The notes beneath the pieces are model-generated. The model did no database searches, was not told the origin of the DNA, and saw only the letters and a program-made list of their open reading frames with translations. Made by a program: the position numbers and the translations under genes. From Sciurus carolinensis (Eukaryota > Chordata > Mammalia > Rodentia > Sciuridae), in contig NC_062224.1 in NCBI RefSeq assembly GCF_902686445.1, forward strand, positions 19,819,123 to 19,883,122: a stretch of 64,000 nt of DNA. Reading direction: 5' to 3'. Shown in pieces: positions 55,306 to 64,000 of the stretch (position 1 is the stretch's first letter; every line of letters begins with the position of its first letter).

Positions 55306-57252
55306 GAGCCCGATTGCTGTAAAGTCCTGCCTCAGGATGATGCACAGAAGATGGGACATGGGAAAGCAGATAGGGATGAGCTACACTTGCCTGTGAGATG
55401 AGTGAAAAAAATGAATCTGTGGTTTGATATCTACTTTCAATTTCATAAAATTTCCTGGCTTTTATTTCATTAAAAACGACATTTGCCCTGGGCTTTCTTT
55501 CCTCTCTTTCTGGAACCCTAATTGCAGGTATGCTAAACATTTTTACTGTGTTCAATGTGTCTCTTATGACCTTTTCTGTAGTTTTAAATCATTTTTTTTT
55601 CTTTCTGTGCCTTAGTCCTCTAACATGTGTATGATAACCCAGTAACTGTAATTTCCCATTGCTCTGTTTATTTTGTTAATTATTTTGACAAAATTACTTG
55701 CCTTGCTTGTGGTATGTCTGGCAATTTTTGATTGAATGATAGACATTGCAAATAAAAGCTGCAGAGATCCTTTGAGTGTCTAGATGATGTCATATTCTTT
55801 GCATTCTAACTTATTTCTAATTTGCTCTACTCCTAGGCTCCTTTATGGGTCTTGGGAGTCTCACTGAAAATGCTGAACTATTCCCTCACATCTCTGGTTT
55901 TCTGGATTCTGAACTCTAATCAGTCTCCCATCTCTGTAAAGATGCCAGTTTCTCAGCCTCTTACTTGCAGTTTGTAAATCAGCAAAATCCCTTAAGGGAT
56001 TTATGAATTAAAAATGAGCAGAGCTTGTGTCCTATTAGGTGGGTTACTCTCTGGAGAAGAGACTAAGTGAAAAAACAAAGTCACACACACAATCACAAAT
56101 GCACACACTGCTGACCACTGGTGGCCACACAGATAAGCACTTGAGAGAAGATATGATCCCATTTTCCTCCTCTACAGGATATGATTAACCCCCAAGGTAG
56201 CATTTTCTGCACAATTATATTCTTTCCTGTGGTTGATTCAATTCTGTGGATAGACTTGGGGGACTATAGGACAAATGGCATGCTATTTTGAGATATGATT
56301 GTGTGTGGAATTCAATAACCATGGAGTTTTTATATCACAGTTGATTACTTTTGGTTTTGAGGCATCTATTAAATTTTGATGCTAAAGCCTAAAGTAGTCT
56401 AAGATGTTTGTACATGCAAATAAGTGAAGAGTGTAAAGCTTCATGTTGGTGCATAAGTAGAATGTTTCAGGACTTAAGATTTTCTTAAAGATTCTGAAAT
56501 GGAAAGTTATGTTACTAGAAATGGATATTTTAAACTCAACTTTTGTAGCTTTTCACAGTGCTGAAGCTGGGATGGAGAACAAAGAACAGTTATGTGGAGA
56601 TATATTTGTTGTTCCTAGTATGTACAAGAGGAGATGAAGTCCTATCTGGGGATGCTCTAGACCTCCAACTGGAGCTTGCAAAGGGCAAGAAAAATTCATT
56701 AAGAGGCTAAGTGGTCAGTATGCAGTTATTGCTGGTTTGCAGCAAAATCTCACAGAACATCAAATATTGATTAAATAGCAACAAGCAAAAGAAAATGTAT
56801 GAGCAAACACATCTTTGATGTTGGGAAAGCGACTGTCTTTCCACAGCTTGCAGGAGGATATTCAGAGTTATTTTGAAACTTGTCTTCAGGGACTCCAGGA
56901 TCAGCTCAGAAATCATCTCTCGTAGTTGTATTCTGTGGAAAGTTGATGCAAAAGTGGAGAAATCTCACTAGACTGTGGCCTTTGTGAAATTGACAACTTT
57001 TGCAGTTTCCAAAAGAGAACATCAGTGTGTAAAACATGGTTTATATTCCTATAGTTTTTTTCTTTTTTCCTCAAATGCCTGAATGTTTCACAAACCTGAA
57101 TAGGATTACTCAGGTAAACTATTATAATGTTGTCAATCATAATTAGTGATTTAAAAATACCTCTGTAAGGCAATGGGCTGCATTTCCTCAAGTTGTTGAA
57201 ATAATTATGACTCTTAAGTTCAGCTTTGCTTGGATTTAAAAAAAAAAAAGTT
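55306..57252. other. Unassigned stretch (about 1.9 kb)
   Basis: The part 55640-55960 (GGTATGTCTGGCAATTTTTGATTGAATG, GCTGAACTATTCCCTC) has the feel of an old LINE or LTR interior, but I cannot place it. Minus frames at 56707-56916 and 56913-57275 show no domain. Confidence 0.35.
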
Positions 57253-57460
57253 AATGAAGCCAAACATGGTAGCACATGACTGTACTCACTGTGACTTGGG
57301 AGGCTGAAGCAGAAGATGGCCAGTTTGAGGTCAACCTGAGCAACTTATTCAGACGCTGTCTCAATAAAAAGAAAAAAAATAAAAATGGCTGAGGATGTAG
57401 CTAAATGGTAGAGCTCTTGTGTAGCATGCCTGAGGCCCTGGATTCAATCTCCAGTGTGTC
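57253..57460 (+). mobile_element. B1-dID composite SINE
   Basis: B1 half: GGTAGCACATGACTGTACTC, CTTGGGAGGCTGAAGCAG. ID half: GGCTGAGGATGTAGCTAAAT, GGTAGAGCTCTTGTGTAGCA, GGCCCTGGATTCAATCTCCAG. Its 3' end is the seed of the tandem array that follows. Confidence 0.93.
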
Positions 57461-57787
57461 CCCCAATGAAAATTTGCCCCCCAAATTCATATAAAATATT
57501 TCAACTTAGTTTGTAGCATGCCTGAGGCCCTGGATTCAATCTCCAGTGCACCCCCCAATGAAAATTTGCCCCCCAAATTCATATAAAATATTTCAACTTA
57601 GTTTGTAGCATGCCTGAGGCCCTGGATTCAATCTCCAGTGCACCCCCCAATGAAAATTTGCCCCCCAAATTCATATAAAATATTTCAACTTAGTTTGTAG
57701 CATGCCTGAGGCCCTGGATTCAATCTCCAGTGCACCCCCAATGAAAATTTGCCCCCCAAATTCATATAAAATATTTCAACTTAGTTT
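57421..57787 (+). repeat. Four-copy 92-bp tandem array built on a SINE 3' end
   Basis: Units start at 57421, 57513, 57605 and 57697 (periods 92, 92, 92, then 91 by loss of one C). Each holds GTAGCATGCCTGAGGCCCTG, the B-box block GGATTCAATCTCCAG, and about 55 bp of flank (TTGCCCCCCAAATTCATATA). The copies are nearly identical. The first differs at the GTGTCC segment. Confidence 0.97.
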
Positions 57788-58463
57788 GTACATATAATGA
57801 GCATCCGAGGGGATTCTGCTTTTCCCTCTGCCTTCCAGGCCTACTGCCAATGGCCCTGCCTTTCTTCATCCCTCCCCACCATTAGTTTCTAGAAAAGAAA
57901 GAGACGATTCAGGGTATAAAACTGCAAATGTGAAGGACAAGTGCATTTTGATTAGAGATGAGAAGGTTAATAGAGTTTTCCATCACTATCTCTAAGTTGA
58001 TGAGAATTTTTAATAAGACATGTAATGGACAGTTTATCAATTGAAGGTGAAAGTGTGGGAATAGGTGTCTAGACCAGTTGATGCCTGGAGGCTGCTATGA
58101 TTCTTTTTTTCCCCATTTATCAACAAAGACCCTGGGTGTGACTGGACCTGACAAATCCTCTTTGGGGGATTAGGACAGGTGTTATCATTTCAACCTGGGG
58201 CCTCATTAGGTTAAGTTGTCCAGTGGGCTGTGTCAGCACATTTTGGAATGCCTGAACTTGGATGTACATTCAGTTTGAATCAGCATACATTCAGAGAGTT
58301 GACTGGAATTTACAGTGTGGTTCGCTCATAACTTTTCATATAAAAATGATTGGTGTTTGTACCTCAGAAGCATTGTTTTCGACTTTGCTTTTTATTTTTG
58401 GCTCCCTTCCTTGGTCTAGTCATCTTTTGGACAAATTCATAGTTTTAGAATCATTTTGTTAAA
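57788..58463. other. Unassigned sequence
   Basis: No repeat family or exon recognised before the L1 begins. Confidence 0.4.
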
Positions 58464-59938
58464 AAATAAATAAGCCAGTACAAAGCAATAGTAACAAAAA
58501 CGGCATGGTATTGGTACCAAAATAGAAAGGTGGATCAATGGTACAGATAGAGGACATGGACACAAACCCAAATAAATACAATTTTCTCATACTAGACAAA
58601 GGGGTCAAAAATATGCAATGGAGAAAAGATAGCCTCTTCAACAAATGGCGCTGGGAGAATTGGAAATCCATATGTAACAGAATGAAACTAAACCCCTATC
58701 TCTCACCATGCACGAAACTAAACTCAAAATGGATTAAGGATCTCGGAATCAGACCAGAGACCTTGCATCTTATAGAAGAAAAAGTAGGTCCAGAGCTTTA
58801 ACATGTCAGCTTAGGACCAGATTTCCTCAACAGGACTCCCATAGCACAAGAAATAAAAGCAAGAATCAATAACTGGGATAGATTCAAACTAAAAAGCTTT
58901 CTCTCAGCAAAGGAAACCATCAGCAATGCAAAGAGAGAGCCTACAGAGTGGGAGAAAATCTTTGCCAATCCTACTTCAGATAGAGCACTAATCTCCAGAA
59001 TCTATAAAGAACTCAAAAAACTCTACACCAAGAATGCAAATAATACAATCAACAAATGGGCTAAGAAAATGAATAGACACTTCACAGAAGAAGATGTACA
59101 AGCAATCAACAAACATATGGAAAAATGTTCAACATCTCTAGTAATAAGAGAAATGCAAATCAAAACCACCCTAAGATTCCATCTCACCCCAATTAGAATG
59201 GCGATTATCAAGAATACAAGCAACAACAGGTGTTGGCGAGGATGTGGGGAGAAAGGTACACTCATACATTGCTGGTGGGGCTGCAAATTAGTGCAGCCAC
59301 TCTGGAAAGCAGTGTGGAGACTCCTTAGAAAACTTGGAATGGAACCACCATTTGACCCAGCTATCCCACTCCTTGGCCTATACCCAAAGGACTTAAAATC
59401 AGCATATTACAGAGATACAGCCACATCAATGTTCATAGCTGCTCAGTTCACAATAGCCAGATTGTGGAACCAACCTAGTTGTCCTTCAATTGATGAATGG
59501 ATAAAGAATCTGTGGTATATATATATGCAATGGAATATTACTCAGCCATAAAGAATGATAAAATTATGGCATTTGCAGGCAAATGGGAAGAAATTGGGGA
59601 ATATCATGCTAAGTGAGATAAGCCAATCTCAAAAAACCAAAAGACGAATGATATCGCTAATAAGTGGATGATGACACATAATGGGGGGTGGGAGGGGTCA
59701 GTGTTAGGGTTAGAGTTAGGGTTAGGGAGGGGGGCAAGAATGGAGGAAGGAGGGACTGTATAGAGGGAAAAGAGGGGTGGGAGGGGTGGGGGAAGGGAAA
59801 AATAACAGAATGAATCAAACAACATTACCTATGTAAATTTATGATTACACAAATGGTATGCCTTTACGCCATGTACAAACAGAGAAACAACATGTATCCC
59901 ATTTGTTTACAATTAAAAATAAATAAATAAATAAATAA
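58464..59938 (+). mobile_element. 5'-truncated young L1 (ORF2 C-terminus and 3' UTR)
   Basis: The ORF2 frame is open from 58538 to 59551 apart from a TAA at 58799-58801. Upstream the reading continues in another frame (shift near 58548), and the annotated end at 59549 is itself caused by a shift near 59520, because coding-like sequence continues to about 59670. The C-terminal Cys-rich stretch ([10 protein letters not shown], then IHCWWGC) is the L1 ORF2 C-terminal domain. Endonuclease and reverse-transcriptase domains are missing, so the element is dead. The 3' UTR carries a G-rich tract and an AATAAA-rich tail. A-rich AAATAAATAAG flanks both ends, a possible target duplication blurred by the tail. 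Confidence 0.95.
59682..59737 (+). repeat. G-rich tract with telomere-like hexamers in L1 3' UTR
   Basis: TTAGGG, TTAGAG, TTAGGG, TTAGGG occupy 59704-59727, flanked by runs of four to six G on each side. The hexamer order is shared with the antisense copy at 15140-15169 and absent from the older L1 at 54015-54477. Confidence 0.95.
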
Positions 59939-60133
59939 GCCAGGTTCGATGGGGCATGTTCCTCAGTGGCTCAGGAGGCTGAGGCAGGAGGATCACTGCT
60001 TCAAAACCAGTCTCAGCAACTTAGTGAGGCCCTAAACAACTTAGCAAGACTTTGTCTCAAAATAAAACATAAAACTAGGAATGTGGCTCAGTAGTTAAGC
60101 ACCCCTGGGTTCAATACTGGTACAAAAAAAAAA
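59939..60133 (+). mobile_element. B1-dID composite SINE
   Basis: GGCTCAGGAGGCTGAGGCAG, the near-duplicated AACTTAGTGAGGCCC / AACTTAGCAAGAC middle, ID half AGGAATGTGGCTCAGTAGTT and CCTGGGTTCAATAC. It follows the L1 tail directly. Confidence 0.95.
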
Positions 60134-60160
60134 TAATGATAAAATAAATAAATAGAAAGA

Positions 60161-60300
60161 GGGACTGGGGTTGTGGCTCAATGGTAGAGCGCTTGCCTAG
60201 CACTCATGAGGGATTGGGTTCAATCCCCAGCACCACATAAAACTAAATAAACCAAATAAAGGTATTGTGTCCATCTGCAACTAAAAATATAATAAATAAA
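60161..60300 (+). mobile_element. ID SINE with conserved 3' extension
   Basis: GGGACTGGGGTTGTGGCTCA, GAGCGCTTGCCTAGCACTC, GGGTTCAATCCCCAGCACC, then AAATAAAGGTATTGTGTCCATC and TGCAACTAAAAATA. The best-preserved of the four copies of this subfamily. Confidence 0.95.
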
Positions 60301-60330
60301 TAAACAGATAAAAAGAAAGAAAGAAAGGAT

Positions 60331-61394
60331 GGGTCTTGGTAATTCAGCTACTGTGTTTTCTACAAAGGTTTAAAAGGAGTAGTTTTTAAAAGTCCTTTTT
60401 AAACAAAAGACTCAATCTCCTCAGAAGAGGTGCTGTTTCCTATTTGATTAAGAAAAGAATGTTTCTAGGTTTAAGACAATCAGTTTTCTCATTCATATGC
60501 CAAGACGAGGCCTTACCTTCCATTGTTGATGAAAGGAGCCAGAAAAGGAGAGAACAGAAGTAACGAATGAAATGCAAACCAGAGATGTGGACATCTCGGG
60601 TACTAAATTACGGGGGGTCAAGTAAGGTTAAGTGACATCTGGTGTCTCTCCTGCCAAGCTGTGCTTCCAAATGCTGTGTCTTCTCTTCTCTAATGAGCTA
60701 GGAGAATTAAATTTTTCACAGTGGTCTGCCCTTGGGGTTATAGTCATACCCAAGACTTATTTTTGAAGTCTCTCAACCTTTGACTTAATGATAGAGTAAA
60801 TCTATGAGTCTCTAACTGAAATTGTGGTATAATTTGCTTAGAAATATAATGACCATATTTCTCCCTTCTGTAAAATTATGCTGAACACGGATAGTCTAAT
60901 AATTAACCCCCTTAGGATAATACACTTTCCCCAGATTTGTTTATTTTTCCAGAAATTGAATTGTAATGGGTTAGATAATGCCTTAGCTTTCTTTATGTAG
61001 ATTTAGATAATTTTGTGTTAACTTAGAGAATTTAAGTTGCTATACAACTGATGTCTCTGTTTATCTTATAGTAATAGATATCATTGGGTTAGCCCATTTT
61101 CTTCTCTTCTCCAATCACACACACACATAGTACATATGTGCACTTGTATCCTTAAGTATGAAGATGCATATACAGCTTTTAGTCTTTAACAGCAGAGTAA
61201 TATCTTAAATTTAGAAAGGAATATTGAGATTTTTTTCTTAGTTTCTACCCTATCTCAGAAAACATTTTTTTAAACATTCATAGTGTAACTAATGATTGAA
61301 AATTACTAGGGTCAAGAGAGGCATTGCCTTCCAAGGAAGCTGTGAAATTTTCTGGATGGTACATTTGAGAACTAATCTTGAGACCTATTGTTTT
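60331..61394. other. Unassigned sequence (about 1.1 kb)
   Basis: Preceded by AAAG/AAAT simple repeat. Nothing further recognised except a short CA run near 61117. Confidence 0.4.
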
Positions 61395-61490
61395 AAGTCT
61401 GTTTGGGTCACTATAACAAAATTCCATAGAACGGGCTTATAGACCATTTCTTTTATTTCACATATTTTATTTCCTCACACATAAATAACA
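61395..61490 (-). mobile_element. MaLR LTR end fragment, antisense
   Basis: TTAAGTCTGTTTGGGTCACTATAACAAAATTCCATAGA is the start of an antisense MaLR LTR; the remainder is lost. Confidence 0.55.
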
Positions 61491-61588
61491 GTAAGCTTCT
61501 TAATCTATGTTTAAATTTTTATTTTGAAATTTATTTAAAAATGTTAATGCTATGCATATTCTTTCTTTCTTTATTCTTTTTAAAAATT

Positions 61589-61793
61589 TTTTTGTACTGG
61601 GAATTTAACTCAGGGGTGCTTTACCACTGACCTACATCCTCAGTTTTTAAAATTTTTTATTTGAGACAGGGCCTTACTAAGTTGCTCATGAGAGTCTTGC
61701 TAAATGTTGCTGAGGTTGATCTTCAACTTGCAATCCTCCTGCCTCAGCCTCTCAAATTGCTGGAATTACAGGCATGAGTCACCATGTCTGGCT
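61589..61793 (-). mobile_element. B1-dID composite SINE, antisense
   Basis: Antisense ID (TTGTACTGGGAATTTAACTC, TTTACCACTGACCTACATCC) with the middle of its core deleted, then antisense B1 (GCAATCCTCCTGCCTCAGCC, GGAATTACAGGCATGAGTCA). Confidence 0.95.
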
Positions 61794-62139
61794 ACTATGC
61801 ATATTATTTCTTCTTAAATAGGTGGCTTCAAGTGCCTGGGCATTGCCAAGGACGTCTGGGTATTGCCAAGAAAGATGCCATACTGGGATTTAGGTGGTTG
61901 CACTTTCTTCAAAAAAGAATCACATGAATGTCAGTTTTGTTTGACGTGGTTGTTTGGGGTCTAGTAGAAAATAGCTCTCCAAGAACTGAACTGCAGATAG
62001 TTCCTCTCTGCCAAGTCTTCTGCTTAAGCCTATGTTGAACTGAAACTCAAGGTAAAAGGAAAGGCACCCTGTTCCACAGCATCCACTGAGGACAGCAAAT
62101 GGTATTGAGAACATTATTTGCTATATTTCTCTAATCTGT
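61794..62139. other. Unassigned sequence
   Basis: Contains a short imperfect direct repeat (GGGCATTGCCAAGGACG / GGGTATTGCCAAGAAAG near 61838-61876). Nothing else. Confidence 0.4.
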
Positions 62140-62410
62140 GATTTTATTTTCTGCAGTTTCAGTTTCCTATAGTCATCTGTGGTTAAAAAATAATAGGTGG
62201 AAAATTCCAGAATTTAATAATTACTAAAATTTAATAGTGTGCTGTTCTGGGTAGAATGATGAAATTATCTATCTTCCTACTTTATTCTGCCTGGTACATG
62301 AATCATCTCTTTATGCAGCATATCCACACACTGTACCCTACCTACCAGTTAGTTACAGATCCAACAGTGATGCACTACCAAAGTAACTGTCATCCATGTT
62401 TGAAATGAGC
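62140..62410 (+). mobile_element. Tigger-type MER DNA-transposon relic
   Basis: TTTCCTATAGTCATCTGTGG, GGTGGAAAATTCCAGAATTTAATAATT, GTGCTGTTCTGGGTAGAATGATGAAAT, ATGAATCATCTCTTTATGCAGCATATCC and TACCCTACCTACCAGTTAG follow a Tigger 5' region. Confidence 0.75.
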
Positions 62411-63911
62411 TCTGTCTGAGCCACACAAGACCAGCCCATGCCATGCTGAGGAAGGGAGGGACTAAATGTGATAGCTAACCCATCACATTTGTTTTCCATG
62501 GGCCTTGTAGTCCCAGTGATGTCCGTGAAGGTTTCTCCTTGATCTTTTACATCAGCAGGAATGGTTTCAATGTGAAGATGATGACTATATGTGATCAGGT
62601 GTTAATGACTGAGCCACATCACTCTCTACCTCTGAAGCAGCCAGGGACCAGGCTGGAGAACTGGGGAACCTTGAAATTCTCTCCCCTGCTCAGTGCCCTC
62701 TGCTATTTCAGCGATAGCTCTACTGTTTCCTTTGCATTTGGCCCTTCTCGAAAGGCAGTATATAGAGTATAGAATCCCCAAGTTTTGCCTTTCTACTGAA
62801 TCTGTCCTAACAAATTGTGTTGCTTTTTCAAAAAAATCATCACAAGGGTGTGACTATGGAGAAAATGTAATGTCTAGCTTAGCTGTTTATATAATCAAAT
62901 TGTTTGAAAGGTGGTGATTACTGATTACTGATGTCTTTTGCAGTTGTTTGGGAACATTCCTGTTTGCATCTACAAATTCTGACTTGTGTACTGTTATATT
63001 GATACTTTGGAAATAAGAAAAGTGCCCCCCGCATCTGCTTCTTCAGTTATTGAGCAAAAGAAGGCAGACTTCATGTCCAGAGAATAATCAAAGAAGCTTT
63101 ATATGCCAAACTGAAGTGTTCAGTCCGACAGCCAAATTAAAAATCCTTAGTTTCAGCCATGAATAAGCAAAATCTCAACACTGTTCAGTACACTGGGCTA
63201 AATAACCAAGGCATATAAAAGGAAGCCTGTGTTCTTGGTGTGGCAGTGAAATTAAGCTTTGAGATGGGGCCGAAGGACTGATGGGAAATCGGTCCTGATC
63301 TCTGAGGTCATGATTCTTAAACCACTACAGCTGATGCACTTGGCTCCATGTGTGGTTTATTTTTGGCCACATGAAGTGGCAACGTGCCTGCCAGTCATAT
63401 TTGACATCCACTGGCAGTGTAGGGACATTCTCAATCCCTGAGCATTAAAGCCACCAAAACTGTAACTGTTTTAAAATATCAAAAATATGAATAAAATGGG
63501 TATGAAGTAGTAGTCTGCTTTCATGGAATTTTCACTCAAAAGACTCTTGAAAATTATTTTTAAATTGGTATTTACATCCTGAGATTAAGTATTCCTTAGT
63601 GGTGTGAATGCAATATCTCTTCATATATTTAATCCTGTAAAAACTTGTTTGCTATTTAATGGTTTCTGATTGAGTATATTTCAATATGCCTATCCTTTCC
63701 ATACCAAAAGTCTTTTATTAGGGATATAGAGTATTATTGATTACATAGTAATTTATGAAATCAATGCTATGAGGGATGCTATGTTGTGCATGCTATGCAT
63801 TTAAATAATTTCAACTTCATAAGCATTGAAGGTGGTCAAGGAATAAATTATTTTTTTCTGAGGCTTCTAGGTCTTTCAAGTATACTTTCATAGTTGACTA
63901 ATGTTTAATGA
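62411..63911. other. Unassigned sequence (about 1.5 kb)
   Basis: Two overlapping plus frames (62539-62772, 62693-62917) without domains. No island, splice-flanked exon or certain repeat. Confidence 0.35.
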
Positions 63912-64000
63912 ACTGAGACTACCATAACAAAATACCATAGAGTGAGTATTTTCACTATGATTTTCCTTATTGTTCTGGAGGCTAGAAATTCCAAATTGGA
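63912..64000 (-). mobile_element. MaLR LTR end, antisense, cut by window edge
   Basis: GAGACTACCATAACAAAATACCATAGA, TTCTGGAGGCTAGAAATTCC is the antisense MaLR LTR start; it continues beyond the window. Confidence 0.6.

Noticed and set aside
57421..57787. Regular 92-bp repeats as a CRISPR array
   Set aside because: The whole 92-bp unit is repeated with no variable spacers, in a mammalian context, and its origin in a SINE tail is visible.
58538..59551. Live L1 encoding functional ORF2
   Set aside because: Only the C-terminal part is present, with a TAA at 58799 and frame changes near 58548 and 59520; endonuclease and polymerase parts are absent.

Overview
The window looks like ordinary euchromatic DNA from a squirrel-family rodent (Sciuridae: squirrel, ground squirrel or marmot). 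The basis is the repeat content. There are many tRNA-Ala-derived ID-type SINEs, many composite B1-dID SINEs (a B1/7SL-like left half joined to an ID half), L1 3' ends, MaLR and other LTRs, and a deep background of MIR, L2 and Tigger/MER relics. No murid B2 element was recognised. The species assignment is inference from repeats, not from a gene. I found no complete protein-coding gene, no recognisable coding exon, no functional tRNA or rRNA, and nothing prokaryotic. The long open frames are GC-rich or low-complexity by-products, or sit inside transposons.

Layout. 1-15 kb: AT microsatellites, a MaLR LTR, a solo retroviral LTR at 1.5-2.1 kb with a 5-bp target duplication, ID and B1-dID SINEs, MIR, L2, a Tigger-type relic, and a possible broken coding remnant at 9.6-10.0 kb. 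15-23 kb: a 5'-truncated young L1 3' end carrying telomere-like hexamers, a perfect 87-bp tandem duplication, MER5A, an MLT1-type LTR, an old L1 ORF2 relic and an MST-like LTR split by a young ID. 23-40 kb: AT-rich single-copy-looking DNA, an antisense old L1, Tigger relics, a long CA/TC microsatellite and an L2 split by a SINE. 40.1-41.25 kb: one strong CpG island, the only part that looks like a gene start. 41.5-50 kb: antisense L2 tracts, L1M 3' end, L2 with a nested MIR, and a second LTR of the 1.5-kb type in reverse orientation. 50-64 kb: a cluster of antisense MaLR LTRs, a twin-primed L1 with inverted 5' part and perfect 15-bp target duplication, a 92-bp tandem array that reuses a SINE tail, the youngest L1 fragment (C-terminal ORF2 plus 3' UTR) followed by two SINEs, and a Tigger relic.

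Gene-like signal. In the CpG island the minus strand shows a TATA box (40790-40797), a GC-rich stretch almost free of ATG, and a consensus splice donor (GT at 40457-40458). Together these suggest a first exon of about 300 nt running leftward, either a 5' UTR exon of a gene whose body lies at lower coordinates or outside the window, or a long non-coding RNA. I could not identify the gene. I see no convincing previously undescribed system. The points most worth a second look are the island, the telomere-like L1 3' UTR motif, the SINE subfamily with a conserved 3' extension, and the rearranged repeats.
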